NCBI GenBank assembly: GCA_030867875.1
Contig: JAOWCC010000577.1
Coordinates: 94,808,112-94,872,111 of the forward strand
Origin: Actinernus sp. WN-2022
Lineage: Eukaryota; Cnidaria; Anthozoa; Actiniaria; Actinernidae
Direction of reading: 5' to 3'
Length of the DNA: 64,000 nucleotides
Position numbers and translations under genes: made by a program. The notes below the pieces were generated by a model. That model did not search any database and had not been told where the DNA came from. It saw only the letters and a program-made list of their open reading frames with translations. Positions within the stretch are counted from its first letter, which is position 1, and each line of letters starts with the position of its first letter. This document shows positions 10,069 to 19,863 of this stretch, in pieces.

Positions 10069-10226
10069 AAACTCATTAATAATTGATGAAGCAAAAACAA
10101 AGGAAATCACTGACCGATAAGTGATCTTTAAAACTGATACAGATTTCGTCCTGATTTACATAAACTTTGGCTTCGATTTTCTCGGCCAAAATAAGTCATA
10201 TCGCCAAAATAACTGAAAACATGACT
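10069..10226 (+). repeat. Dispersed repeat family R2, copy 2
   Basis: Matches 7133-7307 and 43851-44005 over TCATTAATAATTGATGAAG, TTTCGTCCTGATTTACATAA, TCGATTTTCTCGGCC and ATATCGCCAAAATAACTGAA. Confidence 0.7.
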
Positions 10227-10702
10227 TCGCGTCCGATCTTTCTTTATCTAACACTTATTTATTCATAGGAAACCAACGTAATTGGCTAACGTTGTATAGC
10301 TTCTCCCGGCCTCTATATTTTATTTATTTCAAATTTTACTTTATTTTATTTCGTATCTTTTATTATGGCCAAAGTAAGTAAATAAATCAATATATACATT
10401 GTTATTATTAACGTTATCAAGTTTTGTGGGGGTTGGCGGTACTTTCTAGGAAGCATAAATAAACGAAATTAGGAAAGAATCGTATAATGAACAGAGTTTT
10501 ACTGGATTAATATGCTGACTTTGGGAAAAAGTTAGTTCGGGCTCATCGTTCTTTGTTTCTTCGCTAACGTCGCTCACAACCCAGCACTTTGAAGTTTTGC
10601 GCCTGCGATATTTCGCTTCTTCGGTGTATTAAATATCTCTTCCTTGGTAGGGAGCGGTTCCGGGTATATCTTCATTGCGTCGTGCGGTTACATAACTATT
10701 AG
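10227..10702. other. Unassigned AT-rich sequence
   Basis: The TATTTTATTTATTTC-rich stretch near 10315-10370 is low complexity. The motif CAGCACTTTGAAGTTTTG (about 10583) recurs at about 15311, so a short dispersed repeat passes here. No gene. Confidence 0.3.
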
Positions 10703-10872
10703 AGAACTTAAGCAACCACGACGGCAACATCAAGGAAGACGGCATAAAATAATAGCCTTAAATTACAAAATACAATAAGTGCACGTGAAAATGCACGCAG
10801 TTGCCTACATTTCGACCGTTGTCTGCAAAAACACAACGTGAAACCCCCAAATTTCACATTGAAAAGAGAACG
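10703..10872 (+). repeat. Dispersed repeat family R1, copy 2
   Basis: AAGCAACCACGACGGCAAC, CAAGGAAGACGGC, GTGCACGTGAAAATGCACGC and CAAAAACACAACGTGAAA in order; same order at 41690-41845 and, reversed, at 1-185. A further fragment (TTTTCACGTCGTATTTTTGC) lies at 11428-11456 in reverse. Confidence 0.65.
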
Positions 10873-10970
10873 CGACGTGAGAAAGATAATGAATCCGTTT
10901 CATAGGGCAGAATGGCTGGACACTTTGAGGTGCCAATCTAATTAGCGCTCAGTGCCGACTTTAAGATACT

Positions 10971-11211
10971 AGGGAGCTTCAGATTTCGTGTACGAGAACG
11001 ACTTTTACTACGAGTACGACTTTTAGACTCAAAATATCTCTGTCGCAAGAAAGTACAAATCTTTCATTTCTGCCAAGCAATGCTGCAGACACGAGAACAA
11101 GCTACTAAGAGTAAGAAGAGTATGTGTTTGTTCATATATCTTTTTATACCGTTCGTCTGTTGTGAAAAGTCGTACTCGTTGTCGTACTCGTACTCGAATC
11201 TGAAGCTCCCT
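10971..11211. mobile_element. MITE with AGGGAGCTTCAGATTC ends
   Basis: AGGGAGCTTCAGATTTCG at 10971 and CGAATCTGAAGCTCCCT ending at 11211 are terminal inverted repeats, with GTACGAGAACGAC-like complementarity further in. ACT occurs directly outside both ends. 241 bp, no coding content. Confidence 0.75.
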
Positions 11212-12364
11212 ACTACGACGGCGACGGCTGCGACGACGTGATGTGAAAAATGGTGTTATCGATCATTTGTTTATTATCGTTTCTTTTCTTCGACTTTTGT
11301 TGCACTGATTTCTCATCCACGTTTTCGAAAAATAGAGTGTGCACAGAGTTCCGATTAAGCCGAACGAATAGCAGTGCCATTTACGTTTTCAGGTTCTCGT
11401 TCTCTACGGACGTAAACTCAGGGTTTTCACGTCGTATTTTTGCAGACAACGGCTAAAATCGACTGAAAATAACAAAGAAAATGGTCAAAAATCGCCAAGT
11501 GCAGCTTGGATTTTGTTGTTTTCTTCTCGGCCATTTGCGAATTCGACCTGTTGTAGGCTGCTTATTGCTGTTGATATGTTTATTTACTCAATCTTACTGT
11601 CGACAATTACAAAAATCTTGGTTAGTTTCGTTAGTTTCGTCGGTTAGTTTCCACGCTACACATTAGTTGTTGGAAATCATCCTTAAATTTCTGCTACATT
11701 TTACGCAATTTTGTGTGGGAGACTGCCAATCTCAATCTTTCACCGTCTTTCCAACTTCGATATTGAATAGAAATGTTTCTGTCGTAAGCGGAAAATATTC
11801 ATTTCTGAGTTGAAAAACTAAACATCAAGGCATCTACAAACAGTTGGAAACTTTGCTGGGTAGTTTGATAATGAGCATATCGCTCATTACTCGGGCCAGG
11901 CCTTCGGCTGGCACGAGTCAGAAATCGCAAGTTTTTATCCTTATTTTTTTTTTGTGTGTGTCGATATTTTGCGCCGTCAACCAATCAGATTGCGCCTTCT
12001 TTGGAAGTTCTTTTCGCCACCGTACCAATCAGATCGCACTGTGCTGGTCACACGAACAGTGGACAACATTTCCAGGTTTTTCAATATGAGAAAATAAATG
12101 TAATTGTTGTTCCTCAGTTCTTGGCGTCAGCATCGTCACTTTCACTCGGTCACGATCAGGAGTACGAGTACTTTTAAGAATTATTTGGGAATGAAAATTA
12201 ATCTTGCTGCAACCCCAATGATAGAAAAAAATGAGTGGACATTGCATGTTTCTTTGTGGCCTGCCATTATAAGTTTCAGGTAGAAAATGAGCACTAGCAC
12301 AGTGGCAGCTCACTAATACTAGAAAATGGTGGTCTGTAGTTTACGACCATAATCGAAAATATTG
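11212..12364. other. Fragments of dispersed repeats, no gene
   Basis: Contains the R1 fragment at 11428-11456 and, at about 11850-12045, a block with TCATTACTCGGGCCAG and two CCAATCAGATYGC motifs. Related in reverse to 37700-37890 (GGCCCGAGTAATAAGTGG, GCTGATTGGTTGACG). Several 60-90-codon frames on both strands overlap each other here and show no family features. Confidence 0.35.
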
Positions 12365-12419
12365 TATTGAGAATTTAGCCTGAATTTCAGCCGTCTCCAC
12401 TGGTTTGTTATTGAGAATT
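12365..12419. mobile_element. 33-bp unit between exact 11-bp direct repeats
   Basis: TATTGAGAATT occurs at 12365-12375 and again at 12409-12419; between them is a 33-bp segment beginning TAGCCTGAATTTCAGCCGTC. The same segment is found in reverse complement at 14656-14687 (GGAGACGGCTGAAATTCAGG), and its outer part forms the terminal repeat of the element at 44129-45049, which also has an 11-bp duplication. Confidence 0.55.
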
Positions 12420-12766
12420 ACAAATAGATTACTTTATTTCACATGTAGAACGACATTACCTAACTATTCACAATGAATAGCAACATTATGTGGAATTTGT
12501 TGTTCTAAATTGCTTGATTTCTCGTAGTCGTACTGCACCTGATATAATTACAATGGATCAAATTTGAGTGACTCAATATCATGCAGACTACTCAAATAAC
12601 CATTGCACTTCAATCAACAACACCCATACCAAGTTTTTTTATAATTATAACGACCCTAAAGGAACAATAATATTGAAAATTAATATTAAACTACAGAATT
12701 GGAGGAAATTAGCTGAAATGTATACATGCACAGCATGTGTATGTATTATGGCTCTATCATTTCCAA
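12420..12766. other. Unassigned
   Basis: No supported gene; the 78-codon frame at 12568-12804 ends in a proline run made by a poly-C tract. Confidence 0.3.
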
Positions 12767-12832
12767 CCCCCCCCCCCCCCCCCCATACCATGACCCTAAC
12801 CTAACCTAACCCCCTCCACCCCCCCCCCCCCG
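12767..12832. repeat. Two poly-C runs around CCTAACCTAACC
   Basis: Poly-C runs of more than 12 bases at about 12767-12783 and 12819-12831 flank a short CCTAA pentamer stretch. It is too short and of the wrong unit to be telomeric. Confidence 0.7.
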
Positions 12833-12859
12833 GAATACGTGGAGGCATTTGCACATTGA

Positions 12860-13395
12860 CATTTGACAGACAAGAGCATCAGTAGTGAATCAATTCTCTG
12901 GCTACTCTAGCACAAACCATGTCGACACAAAATTATGCTAGAACTCCATGCAGTACATGCTATACACCTTATTCCAAAATGGCATATCTTGTTTGAGTAG
13001 TTTAGAGAGCAGTAAATAATAGTTGAATGCTACCACGTTAAAGAGCATGCCAAGATTAGCAATACTCTGAATGTTAGGGGTGATAGCATAAAATGGTACT
13101 AAGTTATCGAGATTTCAATATATAGAGTTTTGTATGGGTTTGAGCCAGTTATACCTACTAGCCTCGTTTTCGTGATTTACACTGTATTTAAACGTCAATA
13201 ACTTTGCAACAATAAAAGACCCGACTCCCAAACTGCTCAGTATTACTTACTTTTGCATGCTTTAATAAAGACGGCATCACTTCGCCCTATATCTTAAGTT
13301 GTTTTGGCATTATGCAAATAAGAGCAGCCATATTGGAATAAGGTGTATAGATGGCCCGAGTTAAGGCCACTCAGGGCCTCTTGTTAATATTTATT
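12860..13395 (-). repeat. Dispersed repeat family R4, interrupted by an inserted element
   Basis: Reverse complement matches 24705-24830 (and 30202-30327): both contain the end motif AACAAGAGGCCCTGAG, TTAACTCGGGCCA, then CATGGAGTTCTAGCAT and ATTGATTCACTACTGATGC. Here the two parts are separated by the element at 12964-13346. Confidence 0.65.
12964..13346. mobile_element. MITE with ACACCTTATTCCAAAATGG ends
   Basis: ACACCTTATTCCAAAATGG at 12964 is mirrored by CCATATTGGAATAAGGTGT ending at 13346, and TAT/ATA lie outside. It interrupts family R4, which is uninterrupted at 24705-24830, giving an empty-site comparison. Confidence 0.75.
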
Positions 13396-13810
13396 TCTGA
13401 TGAACTGTAACCACAGGCCGCCCAAGTTTTGACTATATGGTATATCGAAGCAGTGAATTACAAGCTTTGTATGGGAGTTCTTCCTATAACTCGGAATCAT
13501 AACTTTAATATAATTACAGATCTTCTGTAATACAAGGTAAATAAAGGAACAAGGTTTACTTGAAGTTGTTTTGTCGTCCTATTTGTGTTCATGCCGTCCT
13601 ATAATTTCGCATAATTATCATAATTATCAGCCGAGAAGACGGCAGGATTCACTTTGGACTCGCGATCGTTGATCGTTGAGTTTCAGTGGAGTGATTGTCT
13701 TTGGCAAAGACCTTGAATTCGTAAGGAAAACATCTGGAAATGGATTGAAAGTGTCCTGCACAATAACCGGCCGACTAACCTGTAAGCATGTACATTTTAT
13801 CGCGTCGCGT
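13396..13810. other. Unassigned
   Basis: No gene. The plus-strand frame at 13676-13918 gains a glycine run from the poly-G tract of the next element. Confidence 0.3.
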
Positions 13811-14145
13811 CCGCGGCCCGGGGGGGGGGGGGGGGGGGGGGCACTCCCTTATGTGAGGGGTACATGGATGCTCGTCGTACCTTTTAGGGGTCAAAATCAG
13901 GAGTTTGGTACCACTTAGGGTATCCACCATCAAATACAGACATTTCTATGTAAAGCGGTACCTTTTAGGGGTCGGGTGTCAATTGAACAAAAAAGCCGTT
14001 ATCAATTTACATTTCTATTATCTTTTAGGGGTCAAAATAAGCTTGAGCCACGCCCATTTTAGTACCTCTTAGGGGTCAAATCGAAAATGTCCGACGAGCA
14101 TCCCTACCCCTTTTATATGGGAGTCCCCCCCCCCGGGGTCCGCGG
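13811..14145. mobile_element. MITE with GC-rich ends (CCGCGG plus G/C runs)
   Basis: CCGCGGCCCG and a poly-G run of more than 20 bases (13811 on) are mirrored by a poly-C run and GGGGTCCGCGG ending at 14145. The arms continue with ACTCCC, GGGGTA and GATGCTCGTCG on both sides. Inside are four copies of a TACCTTTTAGGGGTC motif (about 13879, 13960, 14020, 14062). Confidence 0.75.
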
Positions 14146-14655
14146 GGTTGTTGACAATCGATTATTTGTTCGCACTCGCAGTGGTAAAGAATGTCGCTAC
14201 TCTCTTCAAGGAACTGTTCTTTCCCGTAAAAGAGTCTTCGTATTTCTTCGAAAATTCTCCATTATCCTTTCATGTTTTTTCTACTTTTCTGTTGCATCAT
14301 TTACATAGGTAATATCTCGTAGCTGTGTCGCCGATTCGAACGGCAGATCGCGAAACATGTAGAAAGATCAACGGCAAGACAAAGATCAACTGTACTTTGC
14401 CTCCAAATATAATATAACGATTTGTTGCTTCGGAAAGGCTTTCACAACATAAGAGGCACTTGAGAAGCAAATGGGATGGAGATATATAATATAGGTAAGG
14501 CTTTCATTTTGGTCGGCATAATCTCAAATAAATATTTCTCACGAACTCTTATTACCGCTGTGACAGTTTATTTGAATAAATAAAATTGTTAATCCGCCTT
14601 GACGTCGCTGGACGGCATTATCGGCTATTGGATTCAGACGTCTCTCTCGGGAGGA
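14146..14655. other. Unassigned
   Basis: No supported gene or repeat. Confidence 0.3.
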
Positions 14656-14725
14656 ACGAACCAGAGGAGACGGCTGAAATTCAGGCTAAGTACGTTCCGT
14701 CGTCGTCCTGGTTGCTCAAGTTCGG
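14656..14725 (-). repeat. Second copy of the 33-bp unit, next to an R1-like end
   Basis: 14656-14687 is the reverse complement of the 33-bp unit at 12376-12408, with two or three differences. Just after it CGTCGTCCTGGTTGCTCAAG resembles the R1 terminal motif in reverse. No 11-bp direct repeat flanks this copy. Confidence 0.5.
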
Positions 14726-14884
14726 ACTAATAGCCTGTTAGTGACAGTAATTAAAACGAACGAAACGTCAAGGTCTAAGGATTAAAATAGCTATCGACAG
14801 AAACTACTTTATAATCTACCTTTAATATGTTAGGGTTGCATTATATATAATGCTGTGTGGGTTTTGGGCGGGGAAATAACGTCA

Positions 14885-15262
14885 GAAATAATAATAATAA
14901 TAATAGGCCATATTTATATAGCGCCATATCACCACAGTCTCATGGCGCTTTACATTTTACTGACATATCCCGTCAGTGAATCTGTATCGGACTGCTTTTA
15001 CGGCGCCAATGGCAGCCACGCAGTTTACAATGTTGAGTGTGTGGTTAGTGCAATGGCCAGGCTGTTGTACCGGGTGACAATCCCCTTCTCTTTTTCGAGT
15101 AGTACAACAGGTTCTTTCACGTCCCCTTCAAATACTGATTAGAAGTAGAAGGAGACAAGGCCAACGGCTTATAAATGTCCCTGCCCAAGGACGCGGCCCG
15201 GTTCGAACCCCCGACCTCCCGCACTCTCGACCGTGCTCTACCAACTGAGCTAACCAGTGAAA
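14885..15262 (-). mobile_element. tRNA-headed SINE with (ATA)n tail
   Basis: On the minus strand the head at about 15258 carries GGTTAGCTCAGTTGGTAGAG (A box region, complement of 15235-15255) and GGGTTCGAACC (B box, complement of 15200-15210). The body runs to a segment with AGCGCCATGAGACTG and a tail of ATT/AAT units at 14885-14905. The tRNA-like part has no clean 3' acceptor strand, so it is a SINE head rather than a working tRNA gene. Confidence 0.75.
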
Positions 15263-15376
15263 TCGGATGCAACCAGCTTTCAATTTTGAGGTAGCGTCAC
15301 TCACAAATCAGCAGCACTTTGAAGTTTTGAGCCTGCGATATTTCGGTTGGTAGGAAACCGTTGAACCGAAACGTGA

Positions 15377-15535
15377 TCGCTATAGAGCGATGTTTCGTGT
15401 TTATCAACATTACGATTGTTTTGCTAATGTCCAACCATGAATTAAAAAATGCCGCTTTGTGTCAGGAACGTAACCAATGCATCTCTGGTTGGCACATTAA
15501 TGACAATAGATGACGTGTCAGTGGACATCGATATA
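15377..15535 (+). repeat. Direct repeat pair, copy 1
   Basis: Shares with 16815-16970 the order TATAG..GCGAT, ATCAACATTACGATTGTT, GCTAATGTC.AACCATGA, GCCGCTTTGTG, TCTGGTTGG, CATTAATGACAATRGATGAC. Moderately diverged, non-coding. Confidence 0.65.
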
Positions 15536-15550
15536 CAGGAGACAAAGCTA

Positions 15551-15718
15551 GCCTCCTCCGCAGGCATTTATAATTTTCGAAGAAATCAGATTTTAAAAAT
15601 CGTGAATTGGGTTACCTGGGAGGACTGGGAGGCTCCAATCTCCCTCTCTTTTCTTCATCTGCCACAGGAAGCCCATAATCTGATTTCCTCAAAAATTAGA
15701 GATGCCTGCGGAGGAGGC
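15551..15718. mobile_element. MITE with GCCTCCTCCGCAGGCAT ends
   Basis: GCCTCCTCCGCAGGCAT at 15551 mirrors ATGCCTGCGGAGGAGGC ending at 15718, with AAATCAGATT pairing further in. Flanks AAAGCTA and AAACCTA are a possible target duplication. The 101-codon frame over this element is not taken as a gene. Confidence 0.75.
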
Positions 15719-16129
15719 AAACCTATTAAAAAAAATATTTTTACTAGTTCATGAAAATAATCTCAAAGTCTTATTCAATTAGTCGTGAACACAAAAAATA
15801 CAGAATATAGCCGGAATTTCACATTAATTGTGTATGGATGTTTTTTCTTGTATAAGGCGGATTAATTAAAAAAAGTAACAATAATTCCATACACTTTTGT
15901 AATACGGTAAATGCCACGGCGTTTTGGGGTTAACATAAAAGCACTGCGACCATACAAGTATCTCTTTCTCTGTAGCCATACATGAGGATTATATAGAGCT
16001 AGTAGGATCAGAGTCCACTCGAGGCTTCACAGATCGCAGGATATCACGAGCGAATCTATTTTTTAAATATTGTCACGGAATCGTGTCCTAATGGGTCAGT
16101 GGATAACAAGCATTGGTTATTAAGGCTGG
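15719..16129. other. Unassigned
   Basis: Nothing supported. Confidence 0.3.
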
Positions 16130-16230
16130 TTTTCATATGATCGCTAGCGATCGCCGGATCGTCCAAATCACTCAACCGAAGGATCGCTCACGATCGCTGG
16201 CGATCGCTACCATTTGTTCACATATAATCG
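16130..16230. repeat. GCGATCGC-rich palindromic cluster
   Basis: GATCGC/GCGATC occurs at least seven times in about 80 bp (ATCGCTAGCGATCGCCGGAT and GATCGCTGGCGATCGC), giving overlapping palindromes. TTTCATATGATCGC on the left faces CACATATAATCGC on the right, so the cluster may be the end of a small inverted-repeat element. Confidence 0.55.
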
Positions 16231-16814
16231 CTGGCAAGTTTACGCGCCAGGGCGTGTGAGTCGTGGATGGACTGTCAAGTGCACAGCAAGCCAGTCTAGA
16301 TTCGTAAACTCGACTGGCATGGGAACAGAATCTCCTCCTGAAACCGACGGAATGTTCAGTTCTCCGTTTGAGGTATCTTCCATACTCAGTCCCGATATTT
16401 TATAATTTTGCCTCTACAGCAGCCGGTGTAATGTTGAACTTTTGACTAATTTTCGTCCACAAATGCAACTTCTTGTACTTGTCTTTATATTATCTGCTGC
16501 ATTATTTGTTATAAAGGCATTCGTATTTGCGCAACTCCTCCGTACTGCAGCCCGCCATGTTCGAAGCATGCGGTTGTAGTTCATAAATGTCCCCTGAATG
16601 ACTGAACCCACACGTTTCTATTTGCGGATTGATTAACATATTGGAATTTCTATTGTGTTTTGTGCACGGTAATGCTTGATAACAAAGACATATAACAAAA
16701 GAAGGTCGCTGCGTTTCATAACCATTCCACTCTATTAACTATGTTATAAGTAGATATCGAAATATTGAAATAATCTTGATTTCTTTTTTTTGGGAAGTAG
16801 ATCAAGAGTGAACC

Positions 16815-16970
16815 TTGACTGAGCTATAGCGATACTTTGTGTTGATAAACATTGCAATTGTTATGCTAATGTCAACCATGATTTCAAAAGGCCGCTTTGT
16901 GCTAGGAACCAATCGATTTCTGGTTGGACATTAATGACAATGGATGACGTGGCAGTAAGTATCGCTATTC
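16815..16970 (+). repeat. Direct repeat pair, copy 2
   Basis: Counterpart of 15377-15535, about 1.44 kb downstream in the same orientation. Confidence 0.65.
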
Positions 16971-17876
16971 CTCCTTTGAAGCGAAAAGGAAAAACACATG
17001 AATTAAAACAAAAAAGGATACTAAAAATAATCGCACGCACACAAAATCTCGAAATGACCTTACTTGAGAAAACCAGGCAGAAAACAGATTTATGAACTCA
17101 TTAATAATACAGTATCAAAACCAAATCTTAATCAATACTTTATACCTCAAAATTGCTGTTTGATGTATTTGAGCAACTCTGGAATAAATACGTCGAGTGA
17201 TTTCTCAGTGATTTATGCAACCGATTTCCGATCAAATGTATGGACACATTCTATTTTGCACCATTAAAAAGTGATTAAAAATGAGTTGATGTAATTTATC
17301 AATGAACTTGTATGTTAGAATAATAGAAAGATATTTCAAAATATATTCAAGTACCAACAAATATTTATATTACGCTGTAATGTCAGAATTTTAAAATCCT
17401 ACTTACTTTGTTCGCTACTGTTTGTAGCTAGTGCTTGCGCCAATATCCCAAATTGTTGTTGGTGGAATGCGAGCCCTTTCAGCCTGGTAACTGGGAGAGA
17501 AATGTCCTTTACTAATATAATTAATTCAACGACTTTTACTGATCCTTCTAACATTGTTTAGATTTGAAGTGCATTTGGGAGTGTGGGCTTAAATCCTATT
17601 CGGTAATTACAACCACTGCTTTGTCTAAAGCCATTAATTACTAATACATGTACAGCTAATTATAGAATTATAGAATCCTATTTCGCATAGGAAATGTAGT
17701 ATCCTAAATTAAATATTACTTTATGGTGTTTACTTCAAAACTGAATTAAAATGTACGAAGTATATCTTATGTCAAACGATCAATTTCCAAATTGACAATC
17801 TTCGAGAAACTTTCCTTTCTCAATGTTTTCATAACTCAAATTGTTATATATATTCGTATTCCAGACAACCGAATTA
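16971..17876. other. Unassigned AT-rich sequence
   Basis: No gene or repeat I can support. Confidence 0.3.
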
Positions 17877-18050
17877 AGGGCTCGTTCGTTTGGGGTATTC
17901 CGAAATATTCTTATTCCGGAATAAGAATATTCTGGTTATTCTGCCTCTTGGAGCGCGCAGAATACACAGAATGCATTCCAGTTAAAGTGTTCCAGAATAC
18001 GTATTATTCCGGCTATTCGTATTCCAGAATAGTCTCAAACGAACGACCCT
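17877..18050. mobile_element. MITE with AGGGCTCGTTCGTTTG ends
   Basis: AGGGCTCGTTCGTTTG at 17877 mirrors CAAACGAACGACCCT ending at 18050. The interior is rich in GGAATAAGAATATTCTGG-type palindromes. 174 bp. The 125-codon frame over it is not a gene. Confidence 0.75.
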
Positions 18051-18108
18051 CAGCTAGAATATTATCGATTTCGTCCGAATTCCTACATTGCTTCAGGCAA
18101 GATAAGTA

Positions 18109-19045
18109 CAGTGGAACCTCTCTAATACGGACACCGAAGGGCCGCCGGAGAAAAGTGTCCGTATTATAGTGACACTACAGTATTTCAGTTAGTGTTTTTT
18201 AATGATCGAAAAGGCGTAAAATATCATCCAAAATCATTTGTTTGCAGATTAACTTGATGTCTAATACAGTATGTACGTTTACAGCACTGTGTACATTTTG
18301 TATTTCTAATCATCAACAGCTTACAAGAGCTCTGTAACTTCCACACTCGGTCCGTAATAGAGAGGTAGAATTTGTATGAATTTTGCTACCTGGGGCCGAG
18401 ATTAGGTGTCCGTTGTCCATAATAGGGAGGGTCCGTAATATAGAGGTTTTTAAACAAACCATATATGGGGATTTTGCTGGGACCTAGAGATCTGTCCGTA
18501 ATATGGAGGTGTCCATAATATAGAGGTTTTTAAACAAACCATATATGGGGATTTTGCCCGGACCTAGAGATCTGTCCGTAATATGGAGGTGTCCGTATTA
18601 TAGAGGTTTTTAAACAAACCATATATGGGGATTTTGCCGGGACCTAGAGATCTGTCCGTAATATGGAGCTGTCCGTATTAGAGAGGTTTTTAAACAAACC
18701 ATATATGGGGATTTTGCCGGGACCTAGAGATCTGTCCGTAATATGGAGGTGTCCGTGTTATAGAGGTTTTTAAACAAACCATGTATGGGGATTTTGCCGG
18801 GACCTAGAGATCTGTCCGTAATATGGAGGTGTCCGTAATATGGAGGTGTCCGTATTATAGAGGTTTTTAAACAAACCATATATGGGGATTTTGCCGGGAC
18901 CTAGAGATCTGTCCGTAATATGGAGGTGTCCGTATTATAGAGGTTTTTAAACAAACCATATATGGGGATTTTGCCGTGACCTAGAGATCTGTCCGTAATA
19001 TGGAGGTGTCCGTATTATAGGTGTCCGTACGGAGAGGTTCCACTG
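18109..19045. mobile_element. pogo/Tigger-like TIR element with an internal 80-bp tandem array
   Basis: TA then CAGTGGAACCTCTCTAATAC at 18109 is mirrored by GTACGGAGAGGTTCCACTG then TA at 19045; this terminal repeat and the TA duplication are those of pogo/Tigger-type Tc1/mariner relatives. The inside is dominated by an 80-bp tandem repeat (18430-19020). No transposase is visible, so the copy is non-autonomous. Confidence 0.75.
18430..19020 (+). repeat. 80-bp tandem array, about seven units
   Basis: TAGAGGTTTTTAAACAAACC recurs at 18441, 18521, 18601, 18681 (GAGAGG), 18761, then 18858 and 18938. The period is 80 bp except one unit lengthened by 17 bp through an extra GTCCGTAATATGGAGGT. Each unit contains GTCCGTAATATGGAGGTGTC, which imitates the element's own terminal repeat. 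Confidence 0.9.
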
Positions 19046-19667
19046 TATAGGGTGACATATATCAAACATTAACTTAAAACTGTAAGCAATAATTTCCCAA
19101 CCTTGTTTCACTGGCGTTAATTGGATTTTAATTGGGAGTTTCATTACGAGATTGAGAAATTATAAAGTATGGAACAAAAACAGTCGGAGATTTCACTCAG
19201 AGATTTATCCTATTAGTGTCTGTTGAAAAGACGAGACGAAATGGAAAGAATAGGCAGTGGATGGGTTTTTAAAAACAATTAACGCAAAGGAAGTAAAATG
19301 TTTTCGTATTTATTGATATCAGTTGTCAAATTTCGCCACAGAGAAATTTTATGTTAAGAGGTATTGACTGAGATCGTAAAATATCAAGTTTGATACTGAT
19401 ACGCGCGCTTGGATTGGCTAAAAGCCGTGTTCCTATTCAACAACTAGAAGTTACTAATTGTAAGTGAATGCTACCGAGTATCTTTATAGAGTGAATGACA
19501 GAAGCTCCTGCAGAAGTAAATTAAAGATCCTATTTTCCCTCCTATGGAAGTATGTAGGGTGTTTTCAGTCGGAAACAGTTGTAAATAGGCAAGATACAGT
19601 AGTTAAAACAATTTTTAGTTATAAAATAGTGTCTTCACCACAGTGGACGGATGGAATGTTTGGATAA
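19046..19667. other. Unassigned
   Basis: Nothing supported. Confidence 0.3.
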
Positions 19668-19840
19668 GGGCTGGTCATTAATTAGAGGGGGGCTGGTGCA
19701 AATGAAAAATGCCATTACCATTACCCCTCTAGCTTACTATGGCCCCACCCACCCCTACACTGTAATTTGCTGCATAAAAATTGGTGATCCTCCCCAATTT
19801 GTCACCAGCCCTCCCTGGCCTAATTAATGACTGGTCCCCC
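19668..19840. mobile_element. MITE with GGGCTGGTCATTAATTAG ends
   Basis: GGGCTGGTCATTAATTAG at 19668 mirrors CTAATTAATGACTGGTCCCC ending at 19840, with a subterminal GGGCTGGTG / CACCAGCCC pair. 173 bp. Confidence 0.75.
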
Positions 19841-19863
19841 AGAAGAAAACAGTACTTTACAAG

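Noticed and set aside
12784..12806. Telomere-like repeat (CCTAACCTAACC)
   Set aside because: Only about three pentamers with the wrong unit for TTAGGG telomeres, between two poly-C runs; low complexity.
15180..15262. tRNA gene on the minus strand
   Set aside because: A and B boxes are good but acceptor and anticodon stems do not close; it is the head of a SINE. The same holds for 27845-27930, 33342-33427 and 6300-6368.
15449..15754. 101-codon plus-strand frame
   Set aside because: It covers a direct-repeat copy and a MITE; no protein features.
17792..18169. 125-codon plus-strand frame
   Set aside because: It is made of the 174-bp MITE and the start of the pogo-like element.
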